42,737 bases of DNA from Trichothermofontia sp037445115 (GTDB taxonomy: Bacteria; Cyanobacteriota; Cyanobacteriia; B231): NCBI GenBank assembly GCA_037445115.1, contig JBBILC010000025.1:1-42737 (forward strand). Direction: 5' to 3'. Positions 14,085-21,493 of the stretch are shown piece after piece. Numbering within the stretch: the stretch's first letter is position 1; every line of letters starts with the position of its first letter. The notes under the pieces are model-generated. The model was given only the letters and a program-made list of their open reading frames with translations. It was not told the DNA's origin and ran no database searches. Position numbers and translations under genes: made by a program.

Positions 14085-14456
14085 TTATATTTCATGATCA
14101 TTGATCGATCGTGCATATTTTGGGGATAAATCATCGATCTCATAGGTAAATCTCAGACGTTTATGGGATTCTTGCCAAAGGATTTGACGTTCTTCCTGTA
14201 ATCCGTCCAGCAACTCTTCTAAGCTAATTTCATACTTGGCCATCTGGGCAGTAAATTGCTCAGAAAGTTGAGTAACCTGGGTTTGCTTTGAGGTTAGTAG
14301 GATGAGATCGTCAATTTTAAGTAGAACGAGGGGATTATCTGGGTTCGGTTGTAAGCGATCGAGGATTTCTGGGGGTAGCGTGACTTGACCTTGTGGGGTA
14401 GGGATCAAAGGAAAGGTTTGGATGGCGATCGCGCGATCGTTTGATAAAGGGGTCAT
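14085..14456 (-). CDS. AbrB/SpoVT-type antitoxin-like protein
   Basis: A 123-residue protein whose N-terminal half is an AbrB-like swapped-hairpin DNA-binding domain (FPLIPTPQGQVTLPPEILDRLQ). It is followed by VLLKIDDLILLTSKQ and a helical C-terminus. The ATG at 14456 is preferred to an upstream frame extension because it sits just after AGAGGT and matches the domain boundary. No toxin is directly beside it; the first toxin of the unit is vapC, three genes on. It probably autoregulates this operon. Its leader is copied at 12889-12940. Confidence 0.7.
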   Translation of the reverse strand: MTPLSNDRAIAIQTFPLIPTPQGQVTLPPEILDRLQPNPDNPLVLLKIDDLILLTSKQTQVTQLSEQFTAQMAKYEISLEELLDGLQEERQILWQESHKRLRFTYEIDDLSPKYARSINDHEI

Positions 14457-14458
14457 GC

Positions 14459-14511
14459 ATCTACCTCTCTTGTGAAGATGGGCGATCGTCGCAGGTTTCA
14501 CGCTGTCATAA
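14459..14511 (-). repeat. Leader of the antitoxin operon (repeat partner of 12889-12940)
   Basis: Contains the AGAGGT ribosome binding site just upstream of the ATG at 14456 and probably part of the promoter. Between here and typA (14690) there is a possible -10 TAGAAT at 14581-14586 on the plus strand. Confidence 0.6.
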
Positions 14512-14689
14512 AACAGTACCGATCTCGCTGTATCCAGTATAGCTACGGTTTTGCTGTCACCACCCACCTACGTTTTGCGTTAGAATTGTTAAGCTTTATT
14601 TACATCCCTGGGCCGATCGCCGCTCTAAATACCTGCGTCCCGACCCAGCCGTTTGACCCGCACACCTCGCTCACCGCACTTGGAGCCTT

Positions 14690-16480
14690 ATGTCCCTGCC
14701 CATTCGTAACGTCGCCATCATCGCCCACGTTGACCACGGTAAAACCACCCTGGTTGATGCACTCCTCAAACAATCCGGGATTTTCCGCGAAGGTGAGGCC
14801 GTCCCCGATTGCGTCATGGACTCCAACGACCTTGAGCGGGAGCGCGGGATCACCATCCTTTCCAAAAACACCGCCGTTCGCTATGGCGACACCCTGATCA
14901 ATATTGTCGATACCCCCGGCCACGCCGACTTTGGCGGCGAAGTGGAGCGCGTCCTCGGCATGGTCGATGGTTGCCTGCTGATCGTCGATGCCAACGAAGG
15001 GCCAATGCCCCAAACCCGCTTCGTGCTCAAAAAAGCCCTCGAAAAAGGACTGCGCCCGATCGTCGTCGTCAACAAAATCGATCGCCCCCAAGCCGACCCC
15101 TACGGCGCGATCGACAAAGTGCTTGACCTCTTTATTGAGTTAGGCGCAGACGAAGATCAGTGTGACTTCCCCTACCTCTTTGCTTCTGGCCTCGACGGCT
15201 ACGCCAAAACCGACCTTGATGGTGACGGTCAGGACATGCGGCCCCTGTTCGACGCGATCGTCCAGCACGTCCCACCCCCAATCGGCGACCCCAGCAAACC
15301 CCTGCAACTGCAAGTCACCACTCTCGACTACTCCGACTACCTAGGCCGCATCGTCATCGGTCGCATCCACAACGGCACGATCGCATCCGGCCAACAGGCC
15401 GCACTTGTCACCGAAAGCGGCGCGATCGTCAAAGGCAAAATCACCAAACTCATGGGCTTCGAGGGCCTCAAGCGCGTTGATCTCGAAACCGCCAGTGCCG
15501 GGAACATCGTCGCCGTCTCCGGTTTTGCCGACGCTAACATTGGTGAGACGATCACCTGTCCCAACGAACCCCAAGCCCTCCCCCTGATCAAGGTCGATGA
15601 ACCCACCTTGCAGATGACTTTCTCGGTCAACGACTCCCCCTTTGCCGGTCAGGAAGGCACCTTTGTCACCTCCCGCCAAGTGCGCGATCGCCTGATGCGG
15701 GAGCTGGAAACCAACGTCGCCCTGCGGGTGGAAGAAACCGATTCCCCCGATCGCTTCCTCGTCTCCGGTCGCGGTGAACTACACCTGGGGATTCTGATTG
15801 AAACCATGCGGCGGGAAGGCTACGAATTCCAAGTTTCCCAACCGCAAGTTATTTACCGCGAAGTCAACGGCCAACCCTGCGAACCCTTTGAATATTTAGT
15901 GCTAGATGTCCCCGAAAGCGGTGTGGGCAGTTGCATCGAACGGCTCGGTCAGCGGCGCGGCGAAATGCAGGATATGCGCGTGGGGATTAATAACCGCACC
16001 CAACTGGAATTCGTGATTCCCGCCCGTGGGCTAATCGGCTTCCGGGGTGAATTCATGCGCATGACCCGTGGCGAAGGCATCATGAACCACAGTTTCCTTG
16101 ACTACCGCCCCTACAGTGGCGATATTGAAACCCGCCGCAATGGTGTGATTATTGCCTTTGAAGAGGGCGTTGCCACCTTCTATGCCATGAAAAATGCGGA
16201 AGATCGGGGCGTCTTTTTCATCACCCCTGGCACCAAGGTTTACAAGGGCATGATTGTCGGCGAGCACAACCGGCCCCAGGATCTCGACCTGAACGTGTGC
16301 AAAACCAAGCAGTTAACCAACTTCCGCTCCTCCACGGGGGATGAACTGGTACAACTGCAAGCGCCCGTAGACATGAGCCTAGAACGCGCTTTGGAATACA
16401 TCGGTCCCGACGAATTACTGGAAGTCACCCCGACTTCGATTCGCCTGCGCAAGGTCACCAAGAAGTTGGTGAAACGCTAA
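14690..16480 (+). CDS. typA: Ribosome-associated translational GTPase TypA/BipA
   Basis: TypA is an EF-G-like GTPase that binds ribosomes and helps in 50S assembly and stress adaptation. The 596 residues show G1 AHVDHGKT (12-19), the switch RGITI, G3 DTPGH (74-78) and G4 NKID (128-131). Domains II, III and V and the BipA-specific C-terminus follow (ARGLIGFRGEF...; LRKVTKKL). The length is typical. GGAG stands 5 bases before the ATG. It is the first core gene to the right of the TA island and is divergent from it. Confidence 0.97.
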   Translation: MSLPIRNVAIIAHVDHGKTTLVDALLKQSGIFREGEAVPDCVMDSNDLERERGITILSKNTAVRYGDTLINIVDTPGHADFGGEVERVLGMVDGCLLIVDANEGPMPQTRFVLKKALEKGLRPIVVVNKIDRPQADPYGAIDKVLDLFIELGADEDQCDFPYLFASGLDGYAKTDLDGDGQDMRPLFDAIVQHVPPPIGDPSKPLQLQVTTLDYSDYLGRIVIGRIHNGTIASGQQAALVTESGAIVKGKITKLMGFEGLKRVDLETASAGNIVAVSGFADANIGETITCPNEPQALPLIKVDEPTLQMTFSVNDSPFAGQEGTFVTSRQVRDRLMRELETNVALRVEETDSPDRFLVSGRGELHLGILIETMRREGYEFQVSQPQVIYREVNGQPCEPFEYLVLDVPESGVGSCIERLGQRRGEMQDMRVGINNRTQLEFVIPARGLIGFRGEFMRMTRGEGIMNHSFLDYRPYSGDIETRRNGVIIAFEEGVATFYAMKNAEDRGVFFITPGTKVYKGMIVGEHNRPQDLDLNVCKTKQLTNFRSSTGDELVQLQAPVDMSLERALEYIGPDELLEVTPTSIRLRKVTKKLVKR

Positions 16481-16572
16481 AGTCGCGCCAGGAAATGTGA
16501 GGCAGGTAGCGAGGTCAATGGGGTATGACACCCAAAGGTTAGAATTAGGTTGACTAGCTGGCAAGGTAAGTC

Positions 16573-17322
16573 ATGATTCAGGATCTTGCGCGACGGTTAC
16601 TGATTGGGATAACCACCCTCACTACCCTTACTTGGCCGATCGCGGCGATCGCGGCCTCCCTGGAAACTTTACCCGTGATCAATGGCATTCGTCCAGGGCG
16701 GGTCAACTACCTGCCATCAGAAACCCAGCCTCGCCCCAAGGTAGAACGGGCGATTCTAGAGGCATTAGCCGAACCCTATACTCCCGATCGGTCGCCCCGC
16801 GATCGGCTGCGGTATTACTACAACCGCATTGACCTAAACGGCGATCGACGACTGGAAACGATCGTCTACGTGGTTGGGCGGGAAACCTGTGGCCGTGACG
16901 GCTGTCTGGCTTTAATTTTTACCCAAAGTCTCCAGGGGCTACAACAGGTGGGTCAATTCATCGCTGTTCATGTACCGATCCTAGTTCTCGATCGGAAAAC
17001 ACGGGGCTGGAAAGATCTCGTATTTTTTATCTCGGAGGGAGATTCTCCGCCCCGCTATAAACGGGTTCAATTTGATGGGCAGACCTACGCGAACCAGCCC
17101 GCTAGCGAATCCGATATTCCCCCGCATACCTCCCTCCGGGGCACAGCGATTCTGGCTAATCCCATCCGCCTTACCAATGGTCTACCTCTGCGCACCTTGG
17201 CCGAACTCCCAACCCCCTCGCCGCGCCCTGACAGCCCCGATCTGGACCCTGATCTAGAGAGGACTGGGGAAGCACCCCCCAGGGTCGGACAACCCCTCCC
17301 GACCACCCAGTCCTCACGCTAG
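16573..17322 (+). CDS. Secreted cyanobacterial hypothetical protein
   Basis: A 249-residue protein with an N-terminal signal peptide (hydrophobic 8-27, cleavage likely after AIA before ASLETLP). The mature part includes the calcium-loop-like DLNGDRRLE (about 92-100), a CGRDGC pair of cysteines that may form a disulfide, and a Pro-rich tail. I do not recognise a named family. It stands 92 bases after typA and could be exported to the periplasm. AAGG precedes the ATG at a workable distance. Confidence 0.7.
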   Translation: MIQDLARRLLIGITTLTTLTWPIAAIAASLETLPVINGIRPGRVNYLPSETQPRPKVERAILEALAEPYTPDRSPRDRLRYYYNRIDLNGDRRLETIVYVVGRETCGRDGCLALIFTQSLQGLQQVGQFIAVHVPILVLDRKTRGWKDLVFFISEGDSPPRYKRVQFDGQTYANQPASESDIPPHTSLRGTAILANPIRLTNGLPLRTLAELPTPSPRPDSPDLDPDLERTGEAPPRVGQPLPTTQSSR

Positions 17323-17476
17323 CAGGTTAAAAAGCGATCCTGATGAATGCGTGAATCCTTGTATTGGGGTTGGCAAAAACGTGATTGCCTTGACGGAAGT
17401 GCCCCAAGGAAAGTGGGCCATTTTGTCCCCCAAGGATGGTAGATTGGGCGAGTATTGGCAAGCAACAGGTAGCGAG

Positions 17477-18628
17477 ATGAAAGTCTTAGTCATTGGCGGC
17501 GATGGGTATTGTGGGTGGGCCACGGCGCTGTATCTCTCGAATCAGGGCTATGAAGTCGGGATCTTGGATAGCCTGGTGCGACGCTACTGGGATATGCAGT
17601 TGGGCGTCGATACCCTCACCCCGATCCTGCCGATCCAAGAACGGATTCAGTGCTGGCAAGCCTTGACTGGCAAGACGATCGATCTCTTTGTCGGCGACAT
17701 TACCGACTATGACTTCCTGAGCAAATCGCTACGCGCCTTTGAACCCAATACGATCGTCCACTTTGGCGAGCAGCGATCGGCCCCCTATTCGATGATCGAT
17801 CGCGAACACGCTGTTCTCACCCAGGTCAATAACGTGGTGGGGACTCTCAATTTGCTCTACGCCATGAAGGAAGATTTTCCCGATTGCCACCTGGTGAAGC
17901 TCGGCACGATGGGCGAATATGGCACCCCCAATATTGATATCGAAGAGGGCTACATCACGATCGAGCACAACGGTCGCAAGGACACCCTCCCCTATCCCAA
18001 ACAACCGGGCAGCTTCTACCACCTCAGCAAAGTCCACGACTCCCACAATATCCACTTTGCCTGCAAGATCTGGGGCCTCCGGGCGACGGATCTCAACCAG
18101 GGTGTGGTCTATGGGGTCCTGACTGAAGAAACGGGTATGGATGAGCGCCTGATTAACCGCCTCGACTATGACGGGGTTTTCGGGACCGCTTTGAACCGCT
18201 TCTGCATCCAAGCCGCGATCGGGCATCCCCTGACGGTTTATGGCAAGGGCGGTCAAACCCGTGGGTTCCTGGATATTCGCGATACGGTGCGTTGCATGGA
18301 AATCGCGATCGCCAATCCCGCTGATGCGGGGGAATTCCGCGTGTTCAACCAATTCACCGAAATGTTCAGCGTGGGGGATCTCGCCCTCAAGGTCCAGGAA
18401 GCCGGAAAATCCCTAGGGTTAAAGATTGACATCAATCACCTGGAAAACCCCCGCGTGGAGAAGGAAGAACACTACTTCAACGCCAAAAACACCAAACTGA
18501 TTGATTTGGGTCTGCATCCCCACTACCTCTCGGATGCCCTGCTGGATTCCCTCTTGAACTTCGCAATCAAATACAAGGATCGCGTCAACCAGAGTGAAAT
18601 CCTGCCCAAGGTTACCTGGCGGCGTTAG
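17477..18628 (+). CDS. sqdB: UDP-sulfoquinovose synthase
   Basis: SqdB makes UDP-sulfoquinovose from UDP-glucose and sulfite for the thylakoid sulfolipid SQDG. The 383 residues are an SDR-type Rossmann enzyme: GGDGYCGW (7-14), GEQRSAPYSM, the catalytic LGTMGEYG (Thr144) and YHLSK (Tyr181, Lys185), matching the plant SQD1 active site. The frame is open 42 codons further upstream, but MKVLVIGGDG is the family start. sqdX, the next enzyme, follows after 242 bases. Confidence 0.97.
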   Translation: MKVLVIGGDGYCGWATALYLSNQGYEVGILDSLVRRYWDMQLGVDTLTPILPIQERIQCWQALTGKTIDLFVGDITDYDFLSKSLRAFEPNTIVHFGEQRSAPYSMIDREHAVLTQVNNVVGTLNLLYAMKEDFPDCHLVKLGTMGEYGTPNIDIEEGYITIEHNGRKDTLPYPKQPGSFYHLSKVHDSHNIHFACKIWGLRATDLNQGVVYGVLTEETGMDERLINRLDYDGVFGTALNRFCIQAAIGHPLTVYGKGGQTRGFLDIRDTVRCMEIAIANPADAGEFRVFNQFTEMFSVGDLALKVQEAGKSLGLKIDINHLENPRVEKEEHYFNAKNTKLIDLGLHPHYLSDALLDSLLNFAIKYKDRVNQSEILPKVTWRR

Positions 18629-18769
18629 GTCATGACTGGAGCGCTGTCGGCATGGGGTGTAGGGGCAGGTTGTGCCTACCCATTTGCGGGAAAATGACTA
18701 TTTCTGTGAACCTGCCCTCCAGGTTTAGAGAGGGTGACCTAGGTGTTGCTGCATAAAGGATAGTCAACT

Positions 18770-18824
18770 GGGCGGGTTTATTTAGAAAGCCGTTTCTGAG
18801 CCAAGATTTGGGCGCAACCCGCCC
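18770..18824. repeat. Inverted repeat between sqdB and sqdX
   Basis: GGGCGGGTT (18770-18778) pairs with AACCCGCCC (18816-18824) around a 37-base loop that has its own small AGAAA/TTTCT hairpin. The motif GTAGGGGCGGGTT also occurs at 34334 in another intergenic region, so this is likely a dispersed repeat that may also affect sqdX transcription. Confidence 0.5.
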
Positions 18825-18870
18825 CTACAGTCCGCAATTTCCTCGTCATTTGTTGAATTCCTCATTGAGT

Positions 18871-20004
18871 ATGCGCATTGCCCTTTTTACCGAAACCTTC
18901 CTCCCCAAAATTGATGGCATTGTCACCCGTCTCAAACACACGGTGGATCACCTCCAACGCCTCGGTAATGAAGTGCTGGTTTTCTGCCCGGAAGGCGGGT
19001 TGACGGAATACAAGGGAGCCAAGATCTACGGCGTACCGGGAATGCCGTTACCCTGGTATCCAGAGCTAAAAATGGCGTTTCCTCGCCCTTCCTTGGGCCA
19101 AGCCCTAGAAACGTTTCAACCGGATATTGTCCATGTGGTGAATCCGGCGATTTTGGGGTTGGGCGGTGTGTACTACGCAAAGGCATTGAAATTGCCCTTA
19201 CTGGCGTCCTACCATACCCATCTGCCCAAGTATTTGCAGCACTACGGTTGGGGGATGCTGGAGGGGGTGCTGTGGGAGTTGCTGCGGGCTTGCCATAACC
19301 AAGCGGAGCTAAATTTGTGTACCTCGAATGCCATGATCGAGGAGTTACGATCGCATGGGATTGAACGCTTGGATCTCTGGCAGCGGGGGGTGGATACGGA
19401 GCTATTTCGACCGGAATTAGCCAGTCGGGAAATGCGCGATCGCCTGAGTCAGGGTCATCCCGATGCGCCGTTGTTGCTCTATGTGGGGCGGTTGGGGGCG
19501 GAGAAAGAAATCGATCGCATTAAACCCATTTTGCAGGCAATTCCCGATGCCCGGTTAGCGTTGGTGGGTGATGGTCCCTATCGGGAAGAATTAAAGGTCC
19601 ATTTTGCCGATACACCCACGAATTTCGTCGGCTATTTAGTGGGTGAAGAACTGGGTGCCGCCTTTGCTTCAGCAGATGCGTTTATTTTCCCCTCGCGCAC
19701 GGAAACCCTGGGGTTAGTGTTGCTGGAAGCGATGGCGGCGGGGTGTCCCGTGATTGCGGCGGCAGCAGGGGGCATTCTCGATATCGTCACTGATGGGGTG
19801 AATGGTTATCTATTTGATCCCAATGATGAGCAAGGGGCGATCGTGGCGACCCAACGCTTACTCAACCAAGGGGCAGAACGGGAGTTATTGCGTCAGAATG
19901 CCCGTATGGAGGCAGAACGCTGGGGTTGGGATGCGGCAACCCGTCAGTTGCAGGGCTACTACGAAGCGATTATTGATGGTCAACAAATGCCGATCGCGGC
20001 TTGA
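18871..20004 (+). CDS. sqdX: Sulfolipid synthase glycosyltransferase SqdX
   Basis: SqdX transfers sulfoquinovose from UDP-sulfoquinovose to diacylglycerol. The 377 residues form a GT4-type GT-B enzyme: N-terminal MRIALFTETFLPKIDGIVTRL, SYHTHLPKY, DLWQRGVDTELF and the sugar-nucleotide site LLYVGRLGAEKE. The E-x7-E motif is in SRTETLGLVLLEAMAAG. The ATG at 18871 is chosen because it starts the GT-B fold exactly; an upstream TTG would add 21 unrelated residues. Partner of sqdB. Confidence 0.95.
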   Translation: MRIALFTETFLPKIDGIVTRLKHTVDHLQRLGNEVLVFCPEGGLTEYKGAKIYGVPGMPLPWYPELKMAFPRPSLGQALETFQPDIVHVVNPAILGLGGVYYAKALKLPLLASYHTHLPKYLQHYGWGMLEGVLWELLRACHNQAELNLCTSNAMIEELRSHGIERLDLWQRGVDTELFRPELASREMRDRLSQGHPDAPLLLYVGRLGAEKEIDRIKPILQAIPDARLALVGDGPYREELKVHFADTPTNFVGYLVGEELGAAFASADAFIFPSRTETLGLVLLEAMAAGCPVIAAAAGGILDIVTDGVNGYLFDPNDEQGAIVATQRLLNQGAERELLRQNARMEAERWGWDAATRQLQGYYEAIIDGQQMPIAA

Positions 20005-20057
20005 GGGTAAAGGTGAGGGGGCGCGATCGGGGATGGGCCTCAGGGTTTCTCCTAGAC

Positions 20058-20063
20058 TATAAT
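20058..20063 (+). promoter_or_regulatory. Perfect -10 hexamer upstream of the L7/L12-like membrane protein gene
   Basis: TATAAT lies 35 bases before the ATG at 20098. The predicted start point leaves a leader of about 25 bases. No matching -35 is visible. Confidence 0.4.
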
Positions 20064-20097
20064 CCCCCCAAGGTTAATTTTCCAAGGGGTCCCACAG

Positions 20098-20781
20098 ATG
20101 ACTCAAGTGGCCGCTAAAATTCTGTTGATTTTGGGCCTTATTCTGTTGGCATCAGGACTCTATGCCCCGTTTGACCCAGATAACACTCCTGAAGAGAGGC
20201 GCTCTGGCCTAGTCGCTTGCCTATTGTTTAGCACGCCAATGCTAATTGGAAGTGGCTGGTTAATATGGCAATCTCAGCAAAAAAAACTGAAGCAAGAGAG
20301 CGATCGCCGGCAATCTATCTTCCTGCGCCTCTTGCAAGCGGAGCAAGGCCGTCTTACGCCCCTGCGGTTTGCAATGGAGTCAGCACTAGAGTATAAGCTA
20401 GCTAAAGCTTATCTAGATGCCAAAGCTCTTGAACTCAATGCTAATTTTGAAGTAGATGATCAAGGCAATGTGCTCTACGCCTTTCCCATCAGTGGCTTGC
20501 CGTTGCCGACATTTAATAATGATCTGTCTTTATCTCTGCCTCAGGTGCCAAGCACACAGCAACTCGATGTCATTATGGGTGTGGTACCTGCGAATCAGAA
20601 ATTAGCTGCGATCAAGATCGTCCGAGAGTTCACGGGTTTGGGACTGAAGGAGGCTAAGAATACTATTGATGCTGCCCCCCAGTACCTGCCGCAATTCATT
20701 CCATCCAACCAGTGGGTCGCATTTGAGTCAGCAATGACCGCGATCGGTGTTCAAGTGAGACAGGCAGATTATCTGGATTAA
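20098..20781 (+). CDS. Membrane protein with an L7/L12 C-terminal-like domain
   Basis: A 227-residue protein with two N-terminal membrane helices (about 5-23 and 38-57) and a cytosolic part. The middle (75-131) resembles a winged-helix-like module found in other cyanobacterial proteins (LLQAEQGRLTPLRFAM...KAYLDAKALELNANFEVDDQGNVLYAFP). Residues 155-227 resemble the ribosomal L7/L12 C-terminal domain: QKLAAIKIVREFTGLGLKEAKNTID. The architecture suggests a membrane-anchored protein that contacts other proteins through the L7/L12-like fold. Its function is unknown. Confidence 0.75.
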   Translation: MTQVAAKILLILGLILLASGLYAPFDPDNTPEERRSGLVACLLFSTPMLIGSGWLIWQSQQKKLKQESDRRQSIFLRLLQAEQGRLTPLRFAMESALEYKLAKAYLDAKALELNANFEVDDQGNVLYAFPISGLPLPTFNNDLSLSLPQVPSTQQLDVIMGVVPANQKLAAIKIVREFTGLGLKEAKNTIDAAPQYLPQFIPSNQWVAFESAMTAIGVQVRQADYLD

Positions 20782-20833
20782 TCGCCGATGTTCTAACAAC
20801 CAGCACAACCTAGTACAGTAAATATAAAGTTTC

Positions 20834-20893
20834 GCAACGTTGGTAGTAACGACTTGAGGCGTTGCAGGCTAAAGCCTGAACTACAAACGTTGC
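20834..20893. mobile_element. 60-bp MITE-like element with 14-bp terminal inverted repeats
   Basis: The ends GCAACGTTGGTAGT and ACTACAAACGTTGC are inverted repeats with one mismatch. The middle contains GGCTAAAGCC. The same layout is found in each unit of the 148-bp array (about 5060-5127 and 5209-5275) and as a fragment at 32158-32200. It has no coding capacity. Confidence 0.65.
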
Positions 20894-20948
20894 ATAAGTT
20901 GCATAATTAATTATGCGCTGCACTAGTCAAAAATAAAGCGAGGCATAA

Positions 20949-21013
20949 TACAACCGTTCTCTTGCTAATGAAGTATTGTCAAGCCTGGCGAACAAGGGGC
21001 TTAAGCCCCTTGT
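20949..21013. repeat. Palindrome-ended dispersed repeat, copy 1
   Basis: About 55 bp (from CAACCGTTCTCTTGCTAATGA to GGGGCTTA) that recurs at 42683-42737 with a few mismatches. It ends in a perfect palindrome of two 11-bp arms, ACAAGGGGCTT (20992-21002) and its complement (21003-21013). Confidence 0.7.
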
Positions 21014-21197
21014 CTGTACCTCACCGGGTATGGAAGTGCTGTACCTTGTCTGATGCTGCGTGTAATCGGCTAGCGCTAGCTTTCCCCTGGGCTGGGCGGC
21101 CAGGGAGTGGTCACGATCGTCCCCCCAAGCACCCAGGTTACAGCACTCAGGGTACGCCAGCTCGTTGTCTTGATACTAGCCGAGGGAATGGCGTGGG

Positions 21198-21323
21198 CTA
21201 GATAACGGGATGGGTAGGATAGCTCGTGACCAGCCACCAGGCAACCACTGCCAGGGCCAAGACACATAGCTTCACAATCACGTAAACTACCGGATTTCCG
21301 GTTGTCAGGGTCGCCAACAACAT
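21198..21323 (-). CDS. 41-residue single-helix membrane protein (short ORF)
   Basis: A short ORF with a strong Shine-Dalgarno: AAGGAGGT (complement of 21328-21335) four bases before the ATG at 21323. The product begins MLLATLTTGNPVVYVIVKLC; residues 12-34 form one hydrophobic helix (VVYVIVKLCVLALAVVAWWLV) and the tail is TSYPTHPVI. Size and shape are like small subunits of photosynthetic or NDH-1 complexes, but I cannot assign it to one. It is a real-gene candidate on signal strength alone. Confidence 0.6.
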   Translation of the reverse strand: MLLATLTTGNPVVYVIVKLCVLALAVVAWWLVTSYPTHPVI

Positions 21324-21493
21324 ATCGACCTCCTTGACCCGATCACGATCGGCGATCGGCAGCCCATTCACGCTAAACGTCTCCCTTTATCTCCTATTGT
21401 CTGCCCTTAATCGACTGCCTAGGGGACATAACTCCCTTTAGCAACAAGAATTGATAATTATTCATCAGATCCCTCTGCACATACGGGAAGTGA

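Larger units (their letters stand above)
20782..21197. other. Gene-free stretch with dispersed palindromic repeats
   Basis: 416 bp without a convincing gene. It holds the TIR element at 20834-20893, an AT-rich palindrome (GCATAATTAATTATGC, 20902-20917) and the repeat at 20949-21013. The rest, to 21197, has short plus-strand frames with no ribosome binding site or family resemblance. Confidence 0.6.

Noticed and set aside
14690..16480. typA as a tetracycline-resistance (TetM-like) or LepA protein
   Set aside because: The C-terminal region is specific for BipA/TypA and the length fits.
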